Shown here piece after piece: positions 14,859 through 20,041 of a DNA stretch of 20,041 nucleotides. The DNA comes from a virus, in the IMG/VR virus record IMGVR_UViG_3300045952_000032, positions 1 through 20,041 of that record; one strand, written 5' to 3'. The translations under genes and the position numbers were made by a program. Numbering within the stretch: position 1 is the first letter of the stretch; each line of letters opens with the position of its first letter. Below the pieces are notes generated by a model. It saw only the letters and a program-made list of their open reading frames with translations. It ran no database searches and was not told the origin of the DNA.

Positions 14859-16479
14859 GCCTGAACCTCGTTCGATGCACCGAATGCGGAGTTTTCCGGA
14901 ATTTTTTCTCGAATTGATACATTGCCCGGTGAAATTGATTGTAGTCGTTGGTCTCCGTTAGCCTCTGGATGATTTCTCCGAGCGCCGTCTGCTTCTCGTG
15001 CTTACTTTTAGACTCTCGGATATATCGAGAATAAGCCTTAATGAGATAACGACCACCGTCATAAGGGTCATCGCCATCGAATTCGGCAACATCCTCAGTA
15101 TTTTTTCCATCCTTCTGTTCATAAATGCAAGCCGGGATTGCTTCTCGAAAGTTCACGCACGACTTGCACACAATGAGCTTCGGGAGGTTCTGTTCTGGCT
15201 CCTCAGGTTGGAAGAGCTTGACGTATTCTTGGAACGCGTCAGGCCCTTGCATCCTCAAAATTCGTTGCGCCGTCTCCTCTAGGTAGCCCTCTTGAGGAAC
15301 GTAGCGAGGAGGACGGTCCTTCCAACGCAACATCTCATGCATCAGGAGCTTTCCTCCCAGCCTATCGTTGTCGGCAGGCTGGAAATTGATCCCCGTTGCT
15401 TCGATGATTTGCTGCGCGAGTGTCTTCGCCTCTCCTCTTTTGCCCCAAGCCGAGGGGTCTAACGTCGCCGTCCCCAGATTGTCTAGTTCAAACTGAGAGA
15501 TACGTCGAACGTCGGCACCCCACTCTTCGATGCTTGTCTTTTCACGAACGTATTCACGATACAGAAAAAGCTTACCATCGGGAGCGACCGCACCCCAACC
15601 GACCCATGTTTTAGCAGTATATCCCCAGTCTGCCGATATAACACGAGGCCACCAGTAGGGTGGAGTAAAATCTTCGACGACATGACACGCGCGCTCAGGT
15701 TCTCCGTGGAACGGCGCACCGATGAACGGGTCTCGCCACTCCGTAAAGACCTGACCCGAGAACACCCACCAGTCGCCGTCGATTTTCGCACGCTGTTCCG
15801 CTTCCGGGAGAATTCTGAGTCGGTTGATGTAACCGGGGTCCTTCGTCATCAGATGCGGGTTATCGGTCAACCGCGCACGAACAAAGAACCTGTATGTATC
15901 GGTGTATTTATCGTAAAGCCTGACACCACCCTCGGGCGCAGGCGCAACGAATCGAGTCCTTACCCAAACATGTCCGATATTGCCTGGATTAGACGCTGTG
16001 CGAACCAGAGCCGGAACACCGTCCAGAGTGCTTCTAACACGAGAAGTGATATACCGATACACAAACTCCAGAAAAGCAGTGAGTTCGTCGAATCCGGCGT
16101 AGTGGTATTCCGCCGTATCGTGTTCTCGGGCATCCTTCTCAGTCTCTAGATAAGAAAGCCGAATTTTCGCGCCCGAAGGGAACGTCCAAACGTGTTTCGT
16201 GTCGTTATAGGACGCTCCGAGATGCTTATAAAAGCCGTGAGACCTCGGAATGAGAGATTCTTCAAGTTGAGGAAACGTCTGCCGAAAGACGACGCCGTGG
16301 AATCCTGGGATATCGTGGAAGCCGTAGAGGATGGGAAGCATGAGCAGAAGCTCACTTTTCCCACCCCCTGCTGCTCCGCCGTAAAGCGCCTCAAAGACCG
16401 AGAAGGGGAGCCGAATAAACTCGACTTGCTTCTTATGCGGCTCCCAGAGCTTCTCGTATCTTCCCGTGACAGTGATCAT
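14839..16479 (-). CDS. terL: Terminase large subunit (546 aa)
   Basis: The DNA-packaging motor ATPase and nuclease. Walker A is GGAAGGGKS at residues 34-42, preceded by the adenine-binding Q-motif-like WEPHKKQVEF (12-21). Walker B plus catalytic Glu is AGFDEL (D131, E132). The coupling motif TASNPG lies at 161-166. The RNase H-like nuclease has D284 (SADWG), D341 (LDPSAWG) and the final acidic cluster near D471-D474 (DGDDPYDGG). Length fits the family. The ATG at 16479 has no Shine-Dalgarno, and the 12-nt gap before it holds the palindrome CTGACGTCAG; reinitiation after the previous stop could explain this. Cys residues 438, 441 and 451 may bind metal. Confidence 0.92.
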   Translation of the reverse strand: MITVTGRYEKLWEPHKKQVEFIRLPFSVFEALYGGAAGGGKSELLLMLPILYGFHDIPGFHGVVFRQTFPQLEESLIPRSHGFYKHLGASYNDTKHVWTFPSGAKIRLSYLETEKDAREHDTAEYHYAGFDELTAFLEFVYRYITSRVRSTLDGVPALVRTASNPGNIGHVWVRTRFVAPAPEGGVRLYDKYTDTYRFFVRARLTDNPHLMTKDPGYINRLRILPEAEQRAKIDGDWWVFSGQVFTEWRDPFIGAPFHGEPERACHVVEDFTPPYWWPRVISADWGYTAKTWVGWGAVAPDGKLFLYREYVREKTSIEEWGADVRRISQFELDNLGTATLDPSAWGKRGEAKTLAQQIIEATGINFQPADNDRLGGKLLMHEMLRWKDRPPRYVPQEGYLEETAQRILRMQGPDAFQEYVKLFQPEEPEQNLPKLIVCKSCVNFREAIPACIYEQKDGKNTEDVAEFDGDDPYDGGRYLIKAYSRYIRESKSKHEKQTALGEIIQRLTETNDYNQFHRAMYQFEKKFRKTPHSVHRTRFRRGRVVH

Positions 16480-16489
16480 CTGACGTCAG
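16480..16489. promoter_or_regulatory. Palindrome at the terminase start
   Basis: A perfect 10-bp palindrome, CTGACGTCAG, sits directly before the terminase start codon where a ribosome site would be expected. It may be chance, or a protein or RNA signal that regulates terminase expression. Confidence 0.3.
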
Positions 16490-16490
16490 G

Positions 16491-17015
16491 TCAGAAGTTG
16501 TTCGGATCGTAGGCCGGTGGATTCGTCGCGGGTGCGGGCGTCGAGCCACCGGACCCAGCGGGCGGTTCCTCTGCGGGCGGTTCCGCGGCGGCCTTCCGAC
16601 GAGCCTCGCCGATGGCGATCGCACGGTAGAAAGGGTCCTCCGGGAGGAGCTTCGCCTCGATGCCCGACAGCTCGACGAACTGCTCTTCCGTGAACACGAG
16701 GTCCTCGGCCTTCGCCTCCCGAGCCATCTTGTCCTCGGGCTTCTCCTCACCCTCGGGAGCCTTCGGCGTATGCCGAGCGACGATGTCGCCCGAGAACACC
16801 TTGATGGCGCCGCGACGGGTTTCGAGCACGAGCGGGCCGACGCCGCGGTGACGACGCACGTTGGACCAGGGACCCGTGAGGGCCTTCATGGCCTCGTCGG
16901 ACGCCTTGCCCTCCTCTTCGGCCTTCTTCACGTCCTCCAGCTGAGCTTCCTTCTCCAATTCGTCCGGTGTCTTTTCGACCGGAACTTCTTCCACTGGGGT
17001 TTCCGTCATGGTCAT
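16491..17015 (-). CDS. Acidic phage protein preceding the terminase (174 aa)
   Basis: Acidic N-terminus (about 50 residues rich in Glu, Lys, Pro), a compact middle domain (WSNVRRHRGVGPLVLETRRGAIKVFSGDIV, residues about 50-85) and a Pro/Ala/Gly-rich C-terminus, probably disordered. High GC (above 60 percent). The start overlaps the upstream stop (ATGA); a second ATG two codons later sits 8 nt from AAGGA and is an equally good start (17009). Often, genes just before terL encode small terminase partners or packaging factors, but this one has no recognised motif. Confidence 0.6.
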   Translation of the reverse strand: MTMTETPVEEVPVEKTPDELEKEAQLEDVKKAEEEGKASDEAMKALTGPWSNVRRHRGVGPLVLETRRGAIKVFSGDIVARHTPKAPEGEEKPEDKMAREAKAEDLVFTEEQFVELSGIEAKLLPEDPFYRAIAIGEARRKAAAEPPAEEPPAGSGGSTPAPATNPPAYDPNNF

Positions 17016-17158
17016 TTTCCTTTCTTCGAGAACATTTTACGGGCGGAGGGCGGCGTCTTGTCGATGAACTCTCTCGCGACTTTCTTCGGAACCTTGTTTG
17101 AGGCTCCGTGGAGGGCAGCCTGCATGAGACGATATTGGGAGCCAGACGTCGCAGGCAT
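17012..17158 (-). CDS. Small basic protein beginning MPATSGSQYRLM (48 aa)
   Basis: A short ORF below the usual length cut-off, flanked by overlapping stop/start junctions: TAATG upstream and ATGA downstream. It starts MPATSGSQYRLM and ends in a basic FSKKGK. The MPA.S..Q.R.M opening followed by a Lys-rich tail is typical of small phage proteins related to DUF3008-type sequences, whose function I do not know. The coupling on both sides is the main evidence that it is real. Confidence 0.6.
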   Translation of the reverse strand: MPATSGSQYRLMQAALHGASNKVPKKVAREFIDKTPPSARKMFSKKGK

Positions 17159-17352
17159 TACTTTTTCCCTCCGAACGGAGGCTTCCCTTTGGTCAGGTTC
17201 CGGAGATGCTGAAACGCCTCCCGTTGCGCGCCTTCCTGTTGCTTCTTGCGTTTCAGGGCAGCACCCTCGGCAGGAAGGTTGACATCACCTTTCCCGAAGA
17301 TGGAGCGACGGAGGCCACGAACTTGTCTCATGAACTCGCTGTCGGTCGCCAT
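17158..17352 (-). CDS. Small basic hypothetical protein (64 aa)
   Basis: Start taken as ATG at 17352, because its first base is the last base of the preceding TGA (TGATG), a standard translational-coupling arrangement; a GTG four codons upstream also lies in frame. The protein is basic and mixed (QVRGLRRSIFGKGDVN, AALKRKKQQEGAQREAF) and predicted partly helical. No membrane segment. It ends with a TAATG overlap into the next gene. Function unknown. Confidence 0.5.
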   Translation of the reverse strand: MATDSEFMRQVRGLRRSIFGKGDVNLPAEGAALKRKKQQEGAQREAFQHLRNLTKGKPPFGGKK

Positions 17353-17489
17353 CACTCGCCCCACTTTCCTCGATGGTCAGGAGGTCGTCGGAACCCGAAC
17401 CACGGTTTGAAGATTGGACAGTGGAGGATGAATAAGATCGCGAGGCCGACGAGAACCAGAGACAGAGTGTCTTCCCCGGTGAGGATCAT
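17352..17489 (-). CDS. Tiny membrane protein (45 aa)
   Basis: One hydrophobic segment, LSLVLVGLAILFILHCPIF, at about residues 9-27, then a basic tail (KPWFGFRRPPDHRGKWG). The ATG at 17489 overlaps the preceding stop as ATGA and the stop overlaps the next start as TGATG. The size and topology fit a class of small phage membrane proteins such as holin-like or antiholin-like factors, or a membrane anchor. Without an endolysin in the window the role is unproven. Confidence 0.55.
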   Translation of the reverse strand: MILTGEDTLSLVLVGLAILFILHCPIFKPWFGFRRPPDHRGKWGE

Positions 17490-17677
17490 GGAATCATCCG
17501 ACCACAGAGGAACTCGCAGGTCACGGAGTGGAAGAGCCTGAGCGCGCCGAGGATGATGGCGGCGATGATTGCGACTCTCAACCACTCCGCGAGCGTCGGG
17601 AAGTAGGTCTTGAGAATCCACCACGTCAGGAGAGCCGGAACCAGAGCGAGAAACAGGGCAATGAGGAAGCTCAGCAT
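17486..17677 (-). CDS. Small membrane protein with two transmembrane segments; possible holin (63 aa)
   Basis: Start chosen at ATG 17677, with AGGAG about 5 nt upstream and one nt after the preceding stop; an upstream in-frame ATG at 17707 would put ten non-hydrophobic residues in front. Two hydrophobic runs are present: LSFLIALFLALVPALLTWWIL (3-23) and RVAIIAAIILGALRLF (34-49). A two-segment hydrophobic protein of this size suits a class II-like holin, but several phages encode similar membrane proteins of unknown role. The next gene is another small membrane protein, so the pair could work together. Confidence 0.55.
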   Translation of the reverse strand: MLSFLIALFLALVPALLTWWILKTYFPTLAEWLRVAIIAAIILGALRLFHSVTCEFLCGRMIP

Positions 17678-17678
17678 A

Positions 17679-18185
17679 CTATCTCCTATTCCTGAGGTCG
17701 GAAACACGGTCAGTCAGGATGACCAACCGAACACCAGAGAGACCGTAGAGAATCGCCTGTGCAACTCGTGGATGCTCCTCAGCGACCCACTGATTGACAG
17801 CGAAAACGACGGCAGCATCAAGGGCAACCCCAAGAATCGTCGCGACTGCTGGCTCCTCGAATCCGTTTCCCCACGCGAGGTAGGAGGCTCGATAGCCTGG
17901 GACTCCATCGCAGTGCTGTTTGAAGCAGGCCGCAGTCACAGACCAGTCGGCAGCAGCTACTCCGACATAAATCCAGGAAGCGATTTTGACCTGCTCCATC
18001 TCCTCCTGATGAGCCTTCTCGCGCGCGTCAGCCTCGATTTCGGCAATGATTCTCTCTGCGCGCTGTCTGGACTCCTCCGACACGTATTGCTTCTCTTGGA
18101 GGCCAGCACGGATTCTCCCAAGGTCTTGACCCCAAGATGGGGATGGGAGAACGAGGAGAACGGCGACGAGAAAGAGCTTCTTCAT
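17679..18185 (-). CDS. Exported or membrane protein with coiled coil (168 aa)
   Basis: Residues 1-20 (MKKLFLVAVLLVLPSPSWGQ) form a signal peptide with a likely cleavage after G19. Residues 25-65 are a charged helical/coiled-coil stretch (ESRQRAERIIAEIEADAREK). Then follow a hydrophobic segment around 70-85 (WIYVGVAAADWSVTAAC), and another at about 113-128 (VATILGVALDAAVVFAVNQW). The second half looks like a small membrane domain. The ATG overlaps the lipoprotein stop (ATGA). It might be a spanin-like, envelope-directed or immunity partner of the lipoprotein; the family is not recognised. Confidence 0.6.
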   Translation of the reverse strand: MKKLFLVAVLLVLPSPSWGQDLGRIRAGLQEKQYVSEESRQRAERIIAEIEADAREKAHQEEMEQVKIASWIYVGVAAADWSVTAACFKQHCDGVPGYRASYLAWGNGFEEPAVATILGVALDAAVVFAVNQWVAEEHPRVAQAILYGLSGVRLVILTDRVSDLRNRR

Positions 18186-18568
18186 GGTAGGTCGCTTCGT
18201 CTCAAGGTGCCGGAAACCGTGACGGTTCCTCCGAAAGTCGTTGAGCCTTCTCGCCAGAGGTATCCGTTCACGAAGATTTGCGCGTTGACGAATCCGAAGC
18301 CTTGTGGAATCACGTCGAGGGAGATGAAGATGTTGTCCCTCGAGGAACGAACCGACGCGGAGAATGGGAGGCCGCTGATGGTTTGCGTCAAGCCGTCGAT
18401 GGTGTTCGTGTATCGGATGGTTGCTGGGCCTCCCGTGCCGGTGACCCGATACTCGATTTGGTAGCTGACGATGGGAGCCGGTGCCGTCGGAGCTGTGACA
18501 ACCACCGTCTCATCGTCGGCGCACCCAGAAACGAGAGCAAGAAAAAGAAGCGGAAGAAGTTTTCTCAT
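18182..18568 (-). CDS. Phage lipoprotein with beta-sandwich domain (128 aa)
   Basis: The N-terminus MRKLLPLLFLALVSGCADD has a signal peptide with the lipobox LVSGC, so Cys16 would be lipidated and the protein tethered to a membrane, most probably the outer membrane with the rest in the periplasm. Residues 35-125 read as a beta sandwich: YQIEYRVTGTG, TIRYTNTIDGL, LPFSASVRS, VNAQIFVNGYLWREG, GTVTVSGTL. That pattern resembles MmpS-like and related cell-envelope lipoprotein domains. The start and stop overlap neighbouring genes (ATGA both sides). Phage lipoproteins include superinfection-exclusion factors and outer spanins, and either is possible. Confidence 0.7.
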   Translation of the reverse strand: MRKLLPLLFLALVSGCADDETVVVTAPTAPAPIVSYQIEYRVTGTGGPATIRYTNTIDGLTQTISGLPFSASVRSSRDNIFISLDVIPQGFGFVNAQIFVNGYLWREGSTTFGGTVTVSGTLRRSDLP

Positions 18569-18870
18569 TGTGCTTTTCCAGGAGGCAAAGTTGGATCATG
18601 AGCCGGATGATTCGCAGGGCGGTCGTCGATGACTCGAATCTCTATCAGCCGAGGTCCCCTCGTCTCATTTCCTTCGATCACGGAACCCTCGACCCGATCC
18701 AGGAGTTCCAACTCCCGGAAGTTCTTGGTCGTTCGTTGGAGAGCCGTCCAGTGGAAGAAATAATCCCGGCCGTCGTCTCCAGCGATGAATCCAAACCCTT
18801 CCTTGAGCTTTCTCACTTTGCCGCGCATCAAGGGGAGTTTGGACTGCTCGAACTGCTCATAAGATGGCAT
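18565..18870 (-). CDS. Cold-shock-domain protein (about 101 aa)
   Basis: Contains an OB-fold nucleic-acid-binding core: RNP1-like GFGFI at residues 25-29 and RNP2-like DYFFHW at 36-41, between KVRKLKEG and a C-terminal GNETRGPRLIEIRVID. The usual KWFN opening is replaced by KVRKLK, and the aromatic surface of RNP2 is kept. Cold-shock proteins bind single-stranded nucleic acid; phage copies could chaperone viral RNA, melt structure or modulate late transcription. The ATG at 18870 follows a GTG one codon upstream (18873), and the ribosome site is weak. The protein extends past the domain, with an N-terminal 15-residue addition. Confidence 0.75.
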   Translation of the reverse strand: MPSYEQFEQSKLPLMRGKVRKLKEGFGFIAGDDGRDYFFHWTALQRTTKNFRELELLDRVEGSVIEGNETRGPRLIEIRVIDDRPANHPAHDPTLPPGKAQ

Positions 18871-18875
18871 CACGA

Positions 18876-19592
18876 TTACGACTCTCGATTTCTCTCTTGG
18901 TAGGCTTTCTCTTCCCGCTCGGATGAGATTTCGACGGTTTTGTATTCCGATTCCTCTGCGCGGTCCGGCCTCATGATGTGGAAGTGGACGCTCTGCTCCC
19001 GGTTGTCGAAGTTGTTGTCCTTCGTGCTCTGAGAGGCGTGCGCGATTATGCCGGAGAGGTTGCGCCCGATATTCGCGAGGTCCGACGCTTTCTTCACCCC
19101 TGCCAACTTATCGTCGTCCAGGAGGTCCAGCGTCTTCATCAGCCTGCCAAAGGCTTTGTCAACGATGATTCCGTGCCCCGCGATGATTTTGTCTGCGAGG
19201 TCTTCCTTGGGGGATTTGGCAGGATTCACGAGGTCAACTGGCCCGGTGTATCCCCGCTCGTAGGAGTGAGCTGAGGAGATGGCAACGTCGTGCATTCGAG
19301 ATGCCTTCGTCGTCCCCAGAATCCCAGCTGTCACACCGATGGCCGCTTGCGTCTCCCTGGACAGGGATTTGGTCCCGCGGCCAGCGTATTCGTCGACGTT
19401 GAGCAGCTTGGAAAGGGCAGCCTCGTCCAGCTCTCCCGTTTCCTCCGAGAGGAGTTCGTGAACGTCGAGGTCGATGGAAGGTGGGAGAAGCTCCGGGTGC
19501 GCGGCTGAACCTGAATCCGGACGAGACACCCTATTGACGAGATTCTCCTCGCTTTGAAGGCGCCGGTCGGATTCTTCCTTGGGGATGAACAT
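18876..19592 (-). CDS. Candidate terminase small subunit (238 aa)
   Basis: First gene of the operon. Residues 60-110 look like a helical DNA-binding region (LLNVDEYAGRGTKSLSRETQ, then IGVTAGILGTTKASRMH). The centre (125-180) is an oligomerisation-type helix pair (DLADKIIAGHGIIVDKAFG and KKASDLANIGRNLSGIIAH). The C-terminus has VHFHIMRPDRAEESEYKTVE, the (N/V)(F/H)(H/Y)I..P....E.(Y/F)..(I/V)(D/E)(V/I) end found in several small-terminase-like phage proteins. These features and position ahead of terL suggest the small subunit, but similarity is from memory. The ribosome site before ATG is weak (TAGG 3 nt away). An acidic N-terminal 60 residues is unusual. Confidence 0.5.
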   Translation of the reverse strand: MFIPKEESDRRLQSEENLVNRVSRPDSGSAAHPELLPPSIDLDVHELLSEETGELDEAALSKLLNVDEYAGRGTKSLSRETQAAIGVTAGILGTTKASRMHDVAISSAHSYERGYTGPVDLVNPAKSPKEDLADKIIAGHGIIVDKAFGRLMKTLDLLDDDKLAGVKKASDLANIGRNLSGIIAHASQSTKDNNFDNREQSVHFHIMRPDRAEESEYKTVEISSEREEKAYQERNRES

Positions 19593-19635
19593 GGCCTAGG
19601 TCATTCAGCGAAGATGGAGGAGTCCCACGCGCATG

Positions 19636-19665
19636 ATCATACCTCGGGTGCCTGGTGGATGTCAA
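19636..19665 (-). promoter_or_regulatory. Near-consensus sigma70 promoter for the late operon
   Basis: On the minus strand TTGACA (19660-19665), an 18-nt spacer and TATGAT (19636-19641) form a nearly ideal housekeeping promoter. The expected start is about 19629, giving a roughly 37-nt leader before the candidate small terminase. This reads like a host-RNA-polymerase-driven promoter, so late genes may not need a phage-coded sigma or polymerase. Confidence 0.8.
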
Positions 19666-19740
19666 GGGGCCAAAACCTTAGCAATTCCGCGACTTTGTAA
19701 TTGTTCGTAGGCTGAACATTTCCCCTGTTTCTCTAAAAGT

Positions 19741-19777
19741 AAGGGTCCAAGGCATGAGTCCTGTGTATGGGACCCTT
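19741..19777. other. Hairpin with 8-bp perfect stem
   Basis: AAGGGTCC (19741-19748) pairs with GGACCCTT (19770-19777) around a 21-nt loop. On the plus strand it is followed by TTCGTTT, an imperfect T-rich stretch, and it lies 75 nt upstream of the late promoter. It may be a weak plus-strand terminator or a protein-binding site. Confidence 0.5.
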
Positions 19778-19827
19778 TTCGTTTGAGAAAAGAATCTTGA
19801 AGGCAGATATAAATTGGCTACCACCGC

Positions 19828-19901
19828 CTGGACGGGGGTTATGGGACCCGCTCGGCGCTGGACGGGGGGTGCTACGACGTGCTAGGCGTGGGACGTGGGG
19901 G
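19828..19901. repeat. Three G-rich iteron-like direct repeats
   Basis: CTGGACGGGGG occurs exactly twice, at 19828-19838 and 19858-19868. A third variant, GGACGTGGGGG, is at 19891-19901. The GGAC cores start at 19830, 19860 and 19891, a 30-31-nt spacing close to three helical turns. TATGGGACCC also repeats at 19766-19775 and 19840-19849. These may be regulator, packaging or replication sites. Confidence 0.55.
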
Positions 19902-19905
19902 TTAG

Positions 19906-19923
19906 TAAATGAACGTTCATTTA
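19906..19923. promoter_or_regulatory. 18-bp perfect palindrome, likely operator
   Basis: TAAATGAACGTTCATTTA reads the same on both strands. The core (TGAACGTTCA) resembles operators of dimeric regulators such as some TetR-family repressors. It lies between the terminator and the G-rich repeats, about 250 nt upstream of the late promoter, so any regulation would be at a distance or of another promoter here. Confidence 0.5.
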
Positions 19924-19938
19924 TAAACAAGGTGGGAC

Positions 19939-19973
19939 AAAAAAAGACCCAAGGTTTGCAGTCCCTTGGGTCT
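19939..19973 (-). terminator. Rho-independent terminator for the upstream minus-strand gene
   Basis: On the minus strand AGACCCAAGG pairs with CCTTGGGTCT in a perfect 10-bp stem with a 9-nt loop, followed by a run of seven T. It begins 7 nt after the stop codon of the hydrophobic-tail gene. This closes the preceding transcription unit, so the late operon must have its own promoter. Confidence 0.85.
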
Positions 19974-19979
19974 CACGTC

Positions 19980-20041
19980 TTACCGTCTTGCGCCGCTACC
20001 GATCAGTATCAGTAGCAGGATCAGCCAGAGCGGTCCATAGG
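19980..20041 (-). CDS. Partial small membrane protein, C-terminal end
   Basis: The last 19 residues before the TAA are YGPLWLILLLILIGSGARR, a single hydrophobic segment with a basic end. The N-terminus is off the right edge. It is on the same strand as the late genes and just before a terminator, which supports it as the final gene of another transcription unit. Small hydrophobic proteins of this kind are common in phages and have no predictable function. Confidence 0.5.
   Translation of the reverse strand, partial: YGPLWLILLLILIGSGARR

Larger units (their letters stand above)
19593..19979. other. Non-coding control region upstream of the late operon
   Basis: About 390 nt without a convincing gene. 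The two ORFs that can be read through it (minus 19733-19930 and plus 19767-20015) are low-complexity translations of repeats and cross the terminator. Holds, from left to right: leader with weak ribosome site (19593-19630), promoter, hairpin, G-rich iteron-like repeats, palindrome and terminator. Confidence 0.7.

Noticed and set aside
1138-15353. Exact 17-bp repeat ATGCATCAGGAGCTTTC at 1138-1154 and 15337-15353
   Set aside because: Both copies are within genes and in the same frame, coding KLLMH, so it is probably shared codon choice; there is no other copy and no spacing pattern.
19733-19930. Minus-strand ORF of 65 codons in the control region
   Set aside because: It runs through the G-rich repeats, starts inside the palindrome region, has low-complexity sequence and lacks a ribosome site.
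19767-20015. Plus-strand ORF of 82 codons in the control region
   Set aside because: It crosses the terminator stem and the repeats, is on the opposite strand to all other genes and has no recognisable domain.
1-20041. tRNA genes, CRISPR array, insertion sequence or integrase site
   Set aside because: No cloverleaf, spaced repeat array, transposase or integrase was seen on reading both strands.

Overview
The window looks like the late (virion) half of a tailed dsDNA phage or prophage genome. Every convincing gene lies on the minus strand, so transcription runs from the right edge towards position 1. The gene order is small terminase candidate, accessory genes, large terminase, portal, scaffold, major capsid protein, head-tail adaptor, large tail-hub-like protein, then fibre proteins. 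No tape-measure gene, tail-tube/sheath pair or capsid protease is visible between capsid and fibres, which points to a short-tailed (podovirus-like) particle. A lipobox lipoprotein near the front suggests a diderm host, but host identity cannot be read from the sequence. GC content is mixed: roughly 55 to 65 percent in the head genes and clearly lower in the fibre genes and in one unknown gene beside the capsid gene.

Right edge (19593-20041): the end of an upstream minus-strand gene coding a hydrophobic tail, a minus-strand Rho-independent terminator, an 18-bp perfect palindrome, three G-rich iteron-like repeats at about 30-nt spacing, an 8-bp-stem hairpin, and a near-consensus sigma70 promoter (TTGACA, 18 nt, TATGAT) about 40 nt upstream of the first gene of the operon. 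This 387-nt non-coding block separates two transcription units and is probably the late-operon control region.

Operon front (16491-19592): candidate small terminase, cold-shock-domain protein, lipoprotein, secreted/membrane protein, two tiny membrane proteins, two small basic proteins and an acidic protein. Most are joined by stop/start overlaps (ATGA, TGATG, TAATG), so they are probably translationally coupled. Head module (8227-16479): large terminase, coiled-coil protein, an unusually long portal with a split zinc ribbon, a small protein, an acidic scaffold, the major capsid protein and an AT-richer unknown protein. Middle (6820-8252): a zinc-ribbon protein, a DUF5662-like His/Asp-rich protein and a 75-residue protein resembling the Acb2/Tad1 hairpin domain, the family that includes cyclic-nucleotide sponges used against CBASS and Thoeris defence. 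Tail module (1-6818): adaptor, small structural protein, tail-hub/stabilisation-like protein, FN3 protein and several fibre or adhesin proteins. The last of these runs off the left edge and has three 37-residue repeats followed by a histidine-rich tract.

The best leads are the Acb2/Tad1-like gene and its neighbour, the His-rich repeat fibre, the lipoprotein/membrane-gene cluster under the late promoter, the interrupted zinc ribbon of the portal, and the control region at the right end. Family assignments come from reading motifs and gene order; no database search was run.
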